A stretch of DNA of 45,513 bases, taken from assembly GCA_964424555.1 (NCBI GenBank), contig CAYRIX010000015.1, positions 1-45,513 of the forward strand, in the 5' to 3' direction. Under the pieces are notes generated by a model. The model searched no databases. It saw only the letters and a list, made by a program, of their open reading frames with translations, and was not told where the DNA came from. Below are positions 24,249 to 31,790 of the stretch, in pieces (the first letter of the stretch is position 1; each line of letters starts with the position of its first letter). The DNA comes from UMGS172 sp964424555 (GTDB lineage Bacteria > Bacillota > Clostridia > Oscillospirales > Acutalibacteraceae). The position numbers and the translations under genes are program-made.

Positions 24249-25430
24249 ATGGGAAAATTTTTGTTTACGTCCGAGTCGGTCACTGCAGGCCATCCCGATA
24301 AGGTGTCGGACAGCGTTTCGGATGCTATTCTTGATGCGATTATTGCACAAGACCCCGAGGCACGTGTTGCTTGTGAGACCTTTTGCACCACAGGTGTTGT
24401 CACCGTTATGGGTGAGATAACCACCACTGCAAAGGTAGATATTCCTAAAATTGTCCGCAAGACCGTTTGTGATATCGGATACAATTCACCGTCGCAGGGC
24501 TTTGACGGTAACACCTGTGCCGTTATGGTTGCTTTGGACGAGCAATCGCCCGATATTGCAATGGGTGTTGATAAGTCCTTGGAGCTTAAAAGCGGTGAAG
24601 AGGACGCATACAATCTTCACGGAGCAGGCGATCAGGGCATGATGTTCGGTTATGCTTGCGACGAAACTCCCGAATTGATGCCAATGCCTATTTCTTTGGC
24701 ACATAAGCTTGCTAAAAAATTGACCGAGGTTCGCAAGGACGGTACCCTGGGCTACCTTTGCCCCGACGGTAAGACTCAGGTCACCGTTGAATACGTTGAC
24801 GGTAAGCCGAAAAGGGTAGAGGCGGTCGTTGTGTCAAGTCAGCACAGTGCCGAGGTTTCGTTGGAGACCTTGAGAGCCGATATCCTTGAAAAGGTCATTA
24901 AGCCCATTATCCCTGACGGTATGATGGATGATGAAACTTTAGTTTACATAAATCCGACAGGACGCTTTGTTGTGGGCGGTCCTCAGGGAGACACAGGCCT
25001 TACGGGACGTAAGATAATCGTTGATACCTACGGTGGCTACGCACGTCACGGTGGCGGAGCTTTCAGCGGTAAGGACCCCACAAAGGTCGACCGCTCGGCC
25101 GCTTATGCCGCACGTTATGTTGCTAAAAATATTGTTGCCGCAAAGCTTGCCACCAAGTGTGAGGTAGAGTTGGCCTATGCTATCGGTGTTGCCAAGCCTG
25201 TTTCGGTTATGGTCGATACCTTCGGCACAGGAACGGTTGCCGATGAAAGAATTGCCGATGCAGTCAATAAGGTGTTTGACCTTCGTCCTGCCGCAATTAT
25301 CGACACATTTAATATGCGCACACCTATTTATTCTCAGCTTTCTGCCCTTGGCCACATGGGTCGTGAGGAGTTGGGCGTCAAGTGGGAAAACACCGACAAG
25401 GTTGAGGCCCTGATAAAGGCGCTTGACTAA
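24249..25430 (+). CDS. metK: S-adenosylmethionine synthetase
   Basis: A 393-residue enzyme that makes S-adenosylmethionine from methionine and ATP. Signatures are FTSESVTAGHPDKVSDSVSD, the GAGDQGMMFGYACDET motif, the glycine-rich GGGAFSGKDPTKVDRSAAYA, and DRSAAYAARYVAKNIVAA. Length is standard. AAAGGAGAAG lies ahead of the ATG. Its product is used by the riboswitch upstream, and the methyltransferase and radical SAM proteins of this window depend on it. Confidence 0.98.
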   Translation: MGKFLFTSESVTAGHPDKVSDSVSDAILDAIIAQDPEARVACETFCTTGVVTVMGEITTTAKVDIPKIVRKTVCDIGYNSPSQGFDGNTCAVMVALDEQSPDIAMGVDKSLELKSGEEDAYNLHGAGDQGMMFGYACDETPELMPMPISLAHKLAKKLTEVRKDGTLGYLCPDGKTQVTVEYVDGKPKRVEAVVVSSQHSAEVSLETLRADILEKVIKPIIPDGMMDDETLVYINPTGRFVVGGPQGDTGLTGRKIIVDTYGGYARHGGGAFSGKDPTKVDRSAAYAARYVAKNIVAAKLATKCEVELAYAIGVAKPVSVMVDTFGTGTVADERIADAVNKVFDLRPAAIIDTFNMRTPIYSQLSALGHMGREELGVKWENTDKVEALIKALD

Positions 25431-25447
25431 TTAGATGATTTAAATAT

Positions 25448-25489
25448 AAAAAAACAGAAACTGCTCCTATGAGCAGTTTCTGTTTTTTT
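25448..25489. terminator. Strong terminator after metK
   Basis: A-tract, then ACAGAAACTGCTC paired with GAGCAGTTTCTGT around CTAT, then seven T. The symmetry lets it also serve the converging AbrB-like gene. Confidence 0.92.
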
Positions 25490-25519
25490 GTTAGTTGAAA
25501 AGATGTTTTGCATCCGGAT

Positions 25520-25675
25520 TTATTTTCCTGATTTGTTCAGCAGAATACCGCTGTCGGTCACGGTGACCGACAGAATATCGTTCTTATTGATACCTAACAG
25601 CTTTCTTAAGACGGCAGGTACGACAATACGCCCCGTTGCGTCGATTTTGCAGATTGATTTGAATTTTATATCCAT
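25520..25675 (-). CDS. AbrB/SpoVT-type DNA-binding protein (51 aa)
   Basis: A small gene whose product begins MDIKFKSICKIDATGRIVVP and continues AVLRKLLGINKNDILSVTV, the swapped-hairpin AbrB fold (compare AbrB, with DELGRVVIPIELRRTLGI). Such proteins are dimeric transition-state regulators. The product is short: the fold is complete but there is no C-terminal oligomerisation domain. ATG 25675 is used; an in-frame ATG at 25687 would add four residues but leaves no spacing to AAGGG. It is preceded by a structured leader or small RNA with its own promoter and terminator (25731-25918). Confidence 0.88.
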   Translation of the reverse strand: MDIKFKSICKIDATGRIVVPAVLRKLLGINKNDILSVTVTDSGILLNKSGK

Positions 25676-25730
25676 ATTGTTGACCATCCCTTATTAATAA
25701 TCTGCACCTATGTCCTTGCCCGATCGCCGC

Positions 25731-25883
25731 AAAACAAAAAGGTGCGTGGTCGAAACCACGCACCGAAAAACGTTGCTTCGACCTGTTGCTACACAGTACC
25801 ATTACCCAGCGGATATAGTAATCCAAGCAAACGTTTTTACCAAAACGTTTACCGCTGAGAAATGTGTTCGGTTTCTGTGTAGC
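25731..25883 (-). ncRNA. Structured leader or small RNA of unknown class, with intrinsic terminator
   Basis: A well-placed promoter predicts a start at 25883, exactly the first base of a 9-bp closing stem, GCTACACAG (25883-25875) with CTGTGTAGC (25796-25788). Inside are CAGCGG/CCGCTG (25857-25852 with 25812-25807) and a hairpin AAACGTTTT/AAAACGTTT (25850-25842 with 25837-25829). Downstream, GGTGCGTGGT and ACCACGCACC form a terminator stem (25764-25741) followed by TTTTTGTTTT. GGTCGAA (25783-25777) can instead pair with TTCGACC inside the terminator (25754-25748), a possible antiterminator. I cannot match it to a known riboswitch. It could be cis-acting for the AbrB-like gene 56 bases on, or a free small RNA; 6S RNA was considered but the size and fold fit poorly. 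Confidence 0.6.
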
Positions 25884-25889
25884 ATATTC

Positions 25890-25918
25890 ATATTAACATA
25901 ATATAAATTAAAACGCAA
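25890..25918 (-). promoter_or_regulatory. Promoter of the structured RNA
   Basis: On the minus strand TTGCGT (25918-25913) and TAATAT (25895-25890) are 17 bases apart. The predicted start at about 25883 coincides with the first base of the RNA's closing stem. Confidence 0.6.
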
Positions 25919-26053
25919 GAGAGAAAAAAGTATCGTTTTGCCGAATTTTGAAAACTTCTCGACAAAATGCCCCAACATAACCGTATTTGCATCAAAAAAT
26001 ACGCTTTTACGCCGATTTGTTATTAAGATACGGTAGGTAACTCTTAAAAAGTA

Positions 26054-26082
26054 TTGCAATAACAGATGATTTGGGGTAAAAT
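26054..26082 (+). promoter_or_regulatory. Sigma-A promoter of pepD
   Basis: TTGCAA at 26054-26059 and TAAAAT at 26077-26082 are 17 bases apart. The 25919-26053 stretch before it shows only AT-rich sequence, with one 0A-box-like CTCGACA at 25958-25964. Confidence 0.6.
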
Positions 26083-26114
26083 ATGTAAAGTTAATAAATT
26101 CCAAGGAGAAATAT

Positions 26115-27539
26115 ATGATAATCTCTGAAAATTTTCCTTATACGCATGAATTCTTCAAGATATTTGAAGACCTGACCAAGATACCTCATGGCTCGGGCAA
26201 CACTGCCGAGATTGCAAAATATTGCTATGATTTTGCAATTCAAAACGGTTGCGAGGCGGTTATCGATAAGGTTGGTAACGTTATTATAAAAAGAAAAGCA
26301 GGTGTTGGCTTTGAGAATGCTCAGCCTGTTATCATTCAGGGTCACCTTGATATGGTGTGTGAAAAAACTCCCGACAGCGAACATGACTTTTTAAAAGACC
26401 CATTGAAGCTACAGTTTGACGGGAAGTATATTTCCGCAAAGGATACCACTTTGGGCGGTGACGACGGTATTGCGGTTGCCTACGCTTTGGCTTTGGTAAA
26501 GGATAAAGAACTACAGTTTCCGCCGCTTGAGATTTTGCTGACAATGGATGAGGAAACGGGTCTTTTCGGTGCGGCAGGACTTGACGGCAGTATGTTAAGC
26601 GGTAAAAAGCTTATCAACCTCGACTCCGAGGAAGAGGGGATTCTGCTTTGCGGTTGTGCAGGCGGTTTGACCGCAACCGTTGAGCAGGAATTCGCTTTAA
26701 CCGAGGTCAAGGGCAATACTGTAAGGGTCACCGTTAACGGACTTAAGGGCGGTCATTCGGGTTGTGAGATACATCGCCGCCGTATTAATGCGGCACTTTG
26801 TATGGCACGTTTACTCAAAAACAGCGGTTGTGAGTTTAGTCTTGTGTCGTATGTCAGCGGAACAAAGTTCAATGCTATTCCGTGTGTCTGTACAGCCGAG
26901 GTCATCGTTGACGATGTTGATGGATTTATCTCCGCTTTAAACCGTGAGCTTCAAATAATAAATAAGCAAAAGGTTTGTAATGAGGATAACCCTCAGCTTG
27001 AGACCAAAGTAGGGCAGGGCACAAGCTTTGCTTTAAGCCATGCCGACAGCCGCCGCATCATAGATTATCTCTGCACAGTGCCCGACGGAGTTATCAGCGA
27101 GGGTGATACAGGTGTAATAACTTCTCTCAATACGGGGGTCAGCACGCTTGAAAACGGTGATTTCCATTCTGAGGCGCTTATCCGCAGTATGGTAAATTCA
27201 GACCTTGATGTAATAGCCGAAAAGGTGACCGCCGCCGCAAATTCGGTGAATTTCAAAACCGACTTTTCCGACCGCTATTCTGCTTGGGAGTATAAAGAGG
27301 AGTCTGCCTTGCGTGACAAGATGGTTGCGGTTTACCAAAAGAAATTCGGCAAAAAGCCAATAGTCAGCACCATTCACGCAGGCTTGGAATGCGGCATTAT
27401 TTCTGATAAAATAGTTGGTATGGATGCCGTGTCGATGGGTCCCGATATTTTGGATGTTCACACCGTCAACGAGCGTCTGGATGCAGAAAGCAGTATACGT
27501 TGCTTTGAATACCTTGTCGACATTCTTAAAAGCTGTTAA
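26115..27539 (+). CDS. pepD: Aminoacyl-histidine dipeptidase (M20C peptidase)
   Basis: A 474-residue zinc peptidase that hydrolyses Xaa-His dipeptides such as carnosine and other short peptides in the cytoplasm. M20 motifs are intact: IIQGHLDMVCEK with the first metal histidine, TTLGGDDGIAVAYALA with the bridging aspartate, LLTMDEETGLFGAAGLD with the catalytic glutamate, LINLDSEEEG, and IHAGLECGI near the C-terminus. The lid domain region contains GLKGGHSGCEIHRRRINA. AAGGAG precedes the ATG. It is a single gene with a terminator. Confidence 0.95.
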   Translation: MIISENFPYTHEFFKIFEDLTKIPHGSGNTAEIAKYCYDFAIQNGCEAVIDKVGNVIIKRKAGVGFENAQPVIIQGHLDMVCEKTPDSEHDFLKDPLKLQFDGKYISAKDTTLGGDDGIAVAYALALVKDKELQFPPLEILLTMDEETGLFGAAGLDGSMLSGKKLINLDSEEEGILLCGCAGGLTATVEQEFALTEVKGNTVRVTVNGLKGGHSGCEIHRRRINAALCMARLLKNSGCEFSLVSYVSGTKFNAIPCVCTAEVIVDDVDGFISALNRELQIINKQKVCNEDNPQLETKVGQGTSFALSHADSRRIIDYLCTVPDGVISEGDTGVITSLNTGVSTLENGDFHSEALIRSMVNSDLDVIAEKVTAAANSVNFKTDFSDRYSAWEYKEESALRDKMVAVYQKKFGKKPIVSTIHAGLECGIISDKIVGMDAVSMGPDILDVHTVNERLDAESSIRCFEYLVDILKSC

Positions 27540-27543
27540 AAAA

Positions 27544-27580
27544 GAACGCAGTCTCAACTCAGAGACTGCGTTCGCTTTGT
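27544..27580. terminator. Terminator between pepD and the GH16 gene
   Basis: GAACGCAGTCTC and GAGACTGCGTTC form a perfect 12-bp stem. T-rich sequence follows (GCTTTGTT); A-rich sequence precedes it, so it may act in both directions. Confidence 0.8.
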
Positions 27581-27587
27581 TATATGC

Positions 27588-28415
27588 TTATTTAAAGTAG
27601 ATTTCTTCTCCGTCCTTCTGATAAAGGGCAACATGGTCGACCTTCATGACCCACTTGAACGGCTCTTCAGTTCCGTCCATGCTGCAACCAAGCTTTCTTG
27701 CAGGGGTGTAGAGGTATTCAGACAAAATGAAGTAGATGGGAAGTCTGAAGGTGTCGAGGTTGACCTCCTTGTTCCAAAGGTGCTCAGAGCCTGGGGTGAG
27801 TGGTGCGTGGTAATAAACCTCACCGTCAACACCGAAATCTACGTAATCGGGATTCCAATCCATAAAATAGGTGTGCGTCTCGGTGCGCAAGACCTCGGGC
27901 TCACTCTCGAAGGTGTGGCTACGCTCGGCACGGGGAACTGTGCCGTCGTTGGAGGCGTGGGGACCCCACTGGTGAAGGTTAGCAACAACATTTCGCTCAC
28001 TTCCAAGCTGTTCGACCATGTCGAACTCTGCGCCTGAACCGTCCTTAGTCTTCTCAGTAGATACGAACCAGTAAGCGCCGCTGTTGCCTTTATAGAAAGG
28101 AATCTGCGCCTTTATCTCAAAGTAACCGTACTTGAACTCCATACGGTCCTTGGTGGTCAAAAAGCATGGTGTGTAATAGGGCTTGTCGTCAACGACATCC
28201 TCGGGTGCGACCTTAGAGGAGAAGAGAACGACCCGACCGTCCTTCACGTAGTAGGTCTTGTCCGACCACTCCTGATGGATGTCTGCAACATTCCAAGCGA
28301 CGGGTGACCATATTTCCTGATCAATGTCGTCACCGTTGAAGCAGTCGCCCCAAACCAGTTTACGGTCACCCTTAGTCTCGGGGATGTCCATATTTGTTCC
28401 GAATCTTTTACTCAT
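27588..28415 (-). CDS. GH16-family protein without a signal peptide
   Basis: A 275-residue GH16 domain protein. LVWGDCFNGDDIDQEIW opens the domain, FKYGYFEIKAQIPFYKG follows, and the catalytic motif EFDMVE is intact (E130, D132, E135). Unlike the lipoprotein at 2014, no signal peptide, lipobox or anchor is present. The start is firm: GGAGG lies just ahead of ATG 28415, and no upstream in-frame extension is supported. It may act on imported oligosaccharides in the cytoplasm or leave by another route. The substrate is unknown. Possible operator sequences lie upstream. Confidence 0.88.
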   Translation of the reverse strand: MSKRFGTNMDIPETKGDRKLVWGDCFNGDDIDQEIWSPVAWNVADIHQEWSDKTYYVKDGRVVLFSSKVAPEDVVDDKPYYTPCFLTTKDRMEFKYGYFEIKAQIPFYKGNSGAYWFVSTEKTKDGSGAEFDMVEQLGSERNVVANLHQWGPHASNDGTVPRAERSHTFESEPEVLRTETHTYFMDWNPDYVDFGVDGEVYYHAPLTPGSEHLWNKEVNLDTFRLPIYFILSEYLYTPARKLGCSMDGTEEPFKWVMKVDHVALYQKDGEEIYFK

Positions 28416-28428
28416 AAAAATACCTCCT

Positions 28429-28485
28429 TATGCCGTTTGGCATAATTGTCTACCGGTACTGTATGAATTTTTGTGCAGCACCGGT
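28429..28485. promoter_or_regulatory. Inverted repeat at the RBS and paired ACCGGT sites upstream of the GH16 gene
   Basis: TATGCC-GTTT-GGCATA (28429-28444) is a palindrome directly ahead of the GGAGG of the GH16 gene. ACCGGT occurs at 28452-28457 and 28480-28485, 28 bases apart. Either set could be an operator for a sugar-responsive repressor. No strong promoter could be assigned. Confidence 0.4.
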
Positions 28486-28618
28486 CGGATACGCAGGTTG
28501 TCTGCAAGTTTCATTATATTTAGAGCATTAAAAAATGTCAACAAAAATTAACAAGGATTTTTAAAATATAGTGATTAAGCTTTGAAAATTCAACATATAT
28601 TCAATTCGGAGGGATATT

Positions 28619-29101
28619 ATGGAACGAATTACGAGCTTTATAAAGAAACATAAGACTAAAATAGGATGGGTCGTGCTGACGCTTGTTTTGGCCGGTGTCG
28701 GTGCCTTACTTTCAGGAAACTACGGCGTGTACGAAAAATATCAGCAACCGCCGTTATCACCTCCTGCTTGGCTGTTTCCTGTGGCTTGGAGCATTTTGTA
28801 TATACTCATGGGTGTGGCGGCAGGTATGGTGGCAGAATCACGTGATCTCGACAAAGGTATGGCTTTAAAGCTTTATCTGTTACAGCTTGCGGTCAATATT
28901 ATGTGGCCTATCATCTTTTTCCGTTTTAATATGCCGAAGTTTGCTCTCTTCTGGCTATTGCTTTTAATAATAACCGTTTTTATCACTTACAAAAGCTTCA
29001 GTACCATAAATAAAACAGCAGGTAGGCTGTTGCTGCCGTACATTCTATGGTGCTTATTTGCTTTCTATCTGAACTTCGGAATTGTCGTGCTAAACTCCTG
29101 A
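28619..29101 (+). CDS. TspO/MBR family membrane protein
   Basis: A 160-residue protein with five membrane helices in the TspO/translocator (peripheral benzodiazepine receptor-like) family, which binds tetrapyrroles and related hydrophobic ligands. The signature is KYQQPPLSPPAWLFPVAWSI followed by LYILMGVAAGMVAES; the helix with LAVNIMWPIIFFRF and the C-terminal PYILWCLFAFYLNFGIV complete the pattern. GGAGGG precedes the ATG. It stands alone ahead of groESL. Confidence 0.92.
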   Translation: MERITSFIKKHKTKIGWVVLTLVLAGVGALLSGNYGVYEKYQQPPLSPPAWLFPVAWSILYILMGVAAGMVAESRDLDKGMALKLYLLQLAVNIMWPIIFFRFNMPKFALFWLLLLIITVFITYKSFSTINKTAGRLLLPYILWCLFAFYLNFGIVVLNS

Positions 29102-29136
29102 AAAATAAATATTTTTATAAAAATTTCCAAAAGTAC

Positions 29137-29164
29137 TTGATTTTTTGAAATAACATGCTAAAAT
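29137..29164 (+). promoter_or_regulatory. Sigma-A promoter of groESL
   Basis: TTGATT at 29137-29142 and TAAAAT at 29159-29164 are 16 bases apart. The CIRCE operator covers the expected start site. Confidence 0.7.
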
Positions 29165-29169
29165 ATATA

Positions 29170-29196
29170 TTAGCACTCGAAGTTAAAGAGTGCTAA
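29170..29196. promoter_or_regulatory. CIRCE operator (HrcA binding site)
   Basis: TTAGCACTC at 29170-29178 and GAGTGCTAA at 29188-29196, with nine bases between, match the CIRCE consensus exactly. It marks heat-shock repression by HrcA. Confidence 0.98.
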
Positions 29197-29233
29197 TTCA
29201 GAATTAAACATAAAATTACAGGAGGTAATTATT

Positions 29234-29518
29234 ATGACAATTAAGCCTTTGGCAGACAGAGTTGTTATAAAATCTGTTGAAGCAGAAGAAACCACCAAGA
29301 GCGGAATAATTCTCGCAGGTGCCGCTAAGGAGAAGCCTCAGGTTGCTCAGGTTGTTGCAGTCGGCCCCGGTGGACTTGTTGACGGTAATCAGGTCGAGAT
29401 GTATGTCAAGGTCGGTGACAAGGTCATCACCAGCCAGTACGCAGGCAACCCCGTAAAGGTTGACGGTGTTGAGTACAGTATCGTACGTCAGTCCGACATT
29501 CTTGCTATTGTTGAATAA
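29234..29518 (+). CDS. groES: Co-chaperonin GroES
   Basis: A 94-residue Cpn10 that caps the GroEL ring. MTIKPLADRVVIKSVEAEE at the N-terminus, the mobile-loop region TKSGIILAGAAKEKPQ, and VGDKVITSQYAG are typical. AGGAGG lies ahead of the ATG. First gene of the HrcA/CIRCE-regulated operon, 17 bases before groEL. Confidence 0.98.
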   Translation: MTIKPLADRVVIKSVEAEETTKSGIILAGAAKEKPQVAQVVAVGPGGLVDGNQVEMYVKVGDKVITSQYAGNPVKVDGVEYSIVRQSDILAIVE

Positions 29519-29535
29519 TTTGGAGGTAATTTATA

Positions 29536-31173
29536 ATGGCTAAGGAAATTCTTTTTGGCGAGGATGCCAGAAAAGCTTTGCAGGCAGGCGTTGATAAGCT
29601 TGCCGATGCTGTCAAGGTCACACTTGGACCCAAGGGCAGAAACGTAGTTCTTGATAAAAAATTCGGTGCACCGCTTATTACCAACGACGGTGTTACCATT
29701 GCCAAGGATATTGAGCTTGACGATCCGTTTGAAAATATGGGCGCGTCTCTTGTTAAAGAGGTTGCTACCAAGACCAACGACTGTGCAGGTGACGGTACTA
29801 CTACTGCAACCGTTCTTGCTCAGGCACTGATAAGAGAGGGTATGAAGAACGTTGCCGCAGGCGCTAATCCCATGGTTGTTAAAAAGGGTATCTCAATAGC
29901 TGTTGATACCGCTGTCAAGACGGTCGTCGGTAATTCCAAGAAGGTTAACGGTGCTGACGATATCGCACGTGTTGCTACCATTTCTGCAGGTGACGAGTTT
30001 ATAGGTAAGCTGATTGCCGAGGCTATGGATAAGGTCTCCGCAGACGGTGTTATCACCGTTGAGGAGTCCAAGACTGCCGAAACCTATTCCGAGGTTGTTG
30101 AGGGTATGCAGTTTGACCGTGGATATATCACTCCTTACATGGCTACCGATACAGATAAAATGGAAGCCATTATTGATGATCCGTTTGTTCTTATCACCGA
30201 TAAGAAGATCTCCAATATTCAGGAGATCCTGCCTTTGCTGGAGCAGATGGTACAGGGTGGCGGCAAGCTGGTCATTATCGCTGAGGATGTTGAGGGTGAG
30301 GCTTTGTCTACCCTTATCGTTAACAAGCTCCGAGGAACCTTTACCTGTGTAGCCGTCAAGGCTCCCGGCTTTGGTGACAGAAGAAAAGAGATGCTGCAGG
30401 ATATTGCCATCCTTACAGGCGGTCAGGTCGTATCCTCAGAGCTTGGATACGAGCTTAAAGAGACCTCTATTGATATGCTCGGACGTGCACGTCAGATCAA
30501 GATCGGCAAGGAGAATACCATCATTGTTGACGGCGCAGGCGATTCTAACGAAATCAAGAATCGTATCGGTCAGATCAGAAAGCAGATCGAGACCACTACC
30601 TCCGACTTCGACCGTGAGAAGCTTCAGGAAAGACTTGCAAAGCTTTCGGGCGGTGTTGCAGTTATAAAGGTCGGTGCCGCTACCGAGGTTGAGATGAAGG
30701 ATAAGAAGCTCCGCATAGAGGATGCTCTTGCCGCAACCAAGGCTGCAGTTGAAGAGGGTATTGTCGCAGGCGGTGGCGTTGCTCTTGTCAACGCTATCAA
30801 CTCGGTCAAGGAGCTGCTTGGCACGGTTGAGGGTGACGTTAAGACAGGTGTTGCTATCGTTCTTGCCGCATTGGAGGCTCCCATCCGTCAGATCGCATAT
30901 AATGCAGGTCTCGAGGGTTCTGTTATTGTTGATAAGATCGTATCCTCGGGCAAGGCCAATTTCGGCTTTGATGCTTATAATGAGACCTACACCGATATGA
31001 TCGAGGCCGGAATCGTTGACCCGACTAAGGTTACACGTTCTGCGCTTCAGAATGCCGCATCGGTTGCATCTATGGTACTCACTACCGAGTCTATTGTTGC
31101 CGAAAAGAAGGATCCAAAGGCTGAGGCAGCCGCTGCTGCCGCTGCCGCAGGTGCTGCAGGCGGTATGTACTGA
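29536..31173 (+). CDS. groEL: Chaperonin GroEL
   Basis: A 545-residue Cpn60 that folds proteins inside a double ring using ATP. Family landmarks include LGPKGRNVVLDKKFG, ITNDGVTIAKDIELDD, the ATP-site motif DGTTTATVLAQAL, and VVEGMQFDRGYITPYM. The C-terminal tail is alanine-rich and ends GGMY, a short form of the usual Gly-Met repeat. Co-transcribed with groES and followed by a terminator. Confidence 0.98.
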   Translation: MAKEILFGEDARKALQAGVDKLADAVKVTLGPKGRNVVLDKKFGAPLITNDGVTIAKDIELDDPFENMGASLVKEVATKTNDCAGDGTTTATVLAQALIREGMKNVAAGANPMVVKKGISIAVDTAVKTVVGNSKKVNGADDIARVATISAGDEFIGKLIAEAMDKVSADGVITVEESKTAETYSEVVEGMQFDRGYITPYMATDTDKMEAIIDDPFVLITDKKISNIQEILPLLEQMVQGGGKLVIIAEDVEGEALSTLIVNKLRGTFTCVAVKAPGFGDRRKEMLQDIAILTGGQVVSSELGYELKETSIDMLGRARQIKIGKENTIIVDGAGDSNEIKNRIGQIRKQIETTTSDFDREKLQERLAKLSGGVAVIKVGAATEVEMKDKKLRIEDALAATKAAVEEGIVAGGGVALVNAINSVKELLGTVEGDVKTGVAIVLAALEAPIRQIAYNAGLEGSVIVDKIVSSGKANFGFDAYNETYTDMIEAGIVDPTKVTRSALQNAASVASMVLTTESIVAEKKDPKAEAAAAAAAAGAAGGMY

Positions 31174-31195
31174 TAAATTGTATAACGCTTAAATT

Positions 31196-31227
31196 GACCG
31201 ACCTTGTTGAACAGGGTCGGTCTTTGT
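31196..31227 (+). terminator. Terminator of groESL
   Basis: GACCGACCTTGT pairs with ACAGGGTCGGTC (one mismatch) around TGA, followed by TTTGTT. Confidence 0.85.
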
Positions 31228-31261
31228 TACTATAATACACATTTTGGTCGAACGTTTACTC

Positions 31262-31290
31262 TTGACCCAAGAACGATGTTGTGGTATAAT
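31262..31290 (+). promoter_or_regulatory. Sigma-A promoter of smpB
   Basis: TTGACC at 31262-31267 and TATAAT at 31285-31290 are 17 bases apart. Confidence 0.85.
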
Positions 31291-31325
31291 TCATAACTAA
31301 CGATACAAGAGGGCGAGGTGTTTGT

Positions 31326-31790
31326 ATGGCTGATAACTTAAAGACTATTGCAACCAACAAAAAAGCATTTCATGACTATTTTGTTGAGGAAAGCATGGAA
31401 TGCGGTATTGAGCTTTGCGGCACCGAGGTCAAATCTATTCGCCGTGGCGGTGTAAACCTTAAAGATTCGTGGTGTGATATTGACAAGGGCGAGCTCTTTG
31501 TAAAGGGTATGCACATAAGTCCTTACGAAAAGGGTAATATCTTTAACCGTGAGCCTTTGAGGGTCAGAAAACTGTTGTTGCATAAGAAGGATATTAACCG
31601 CTTGTTTGGTGTTATTAAGCAGACGGGTCTTACGCTGATACCTTTATCATTATACTTTAAAGGCTCACTTGTTAAGGTTCAGCTTGGTGTTTGCCGAGGT
31701 AAAAAGCTGTATGACAAGCGTGCCGATATGGCCAAAAGATCGGCCGAACGTACCATTGAGCGTGAGATGAAGGAAAGGAACAGAGAATGA
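31326..31790 (+). CDS. smpB: SsrA-binding protein SmpB
   Basis: A 154-residue RNA-binding protein that carries tmRNA to stalled ribosomes. TIATNKKAFHDYFVEES, ECGIELCGTEVKSIRRGG, VKGMHISPYEKGN and the basic C-terminal tail beginning VCRGKKLYDKRADMAKRSAE are standard. The gene for its partner, tmRNA (ssrA), lies about 0.9 kb downstream. It overlaps the next gene by four bases (ATGA). Confidence 0.98.
   Translation: MADNLKTIATNKKAFHDYFVEESMECGIELCGTEVKSIRRGGVNLKDSWCDIDKGELFVKGMHISPYEKGNIFNREPLRVRKLLLHKKDINRLFGVIKQTGLTLIPLSLYFKGSLVKVQLGVCRGKKLYDKRADMAKRSAERTIEREMKERNRE

Noticed and set aside
25740..25764. Plus-strand terminator for a transcript from metK
   Set aside because: On the plus strand the hairpin is followed by GAAAAACG with no U-tract; on the minus strand it is followed by TTTTTGTTTT.
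25958..25964. 0A box (TGTCGAG on the minus strand) controlling the AbrB-like gene
   Set aside because: One isolated six-of-seven match in AT-rich DNA is too weak, although Spo0A control of abrB is known in Bacillus.
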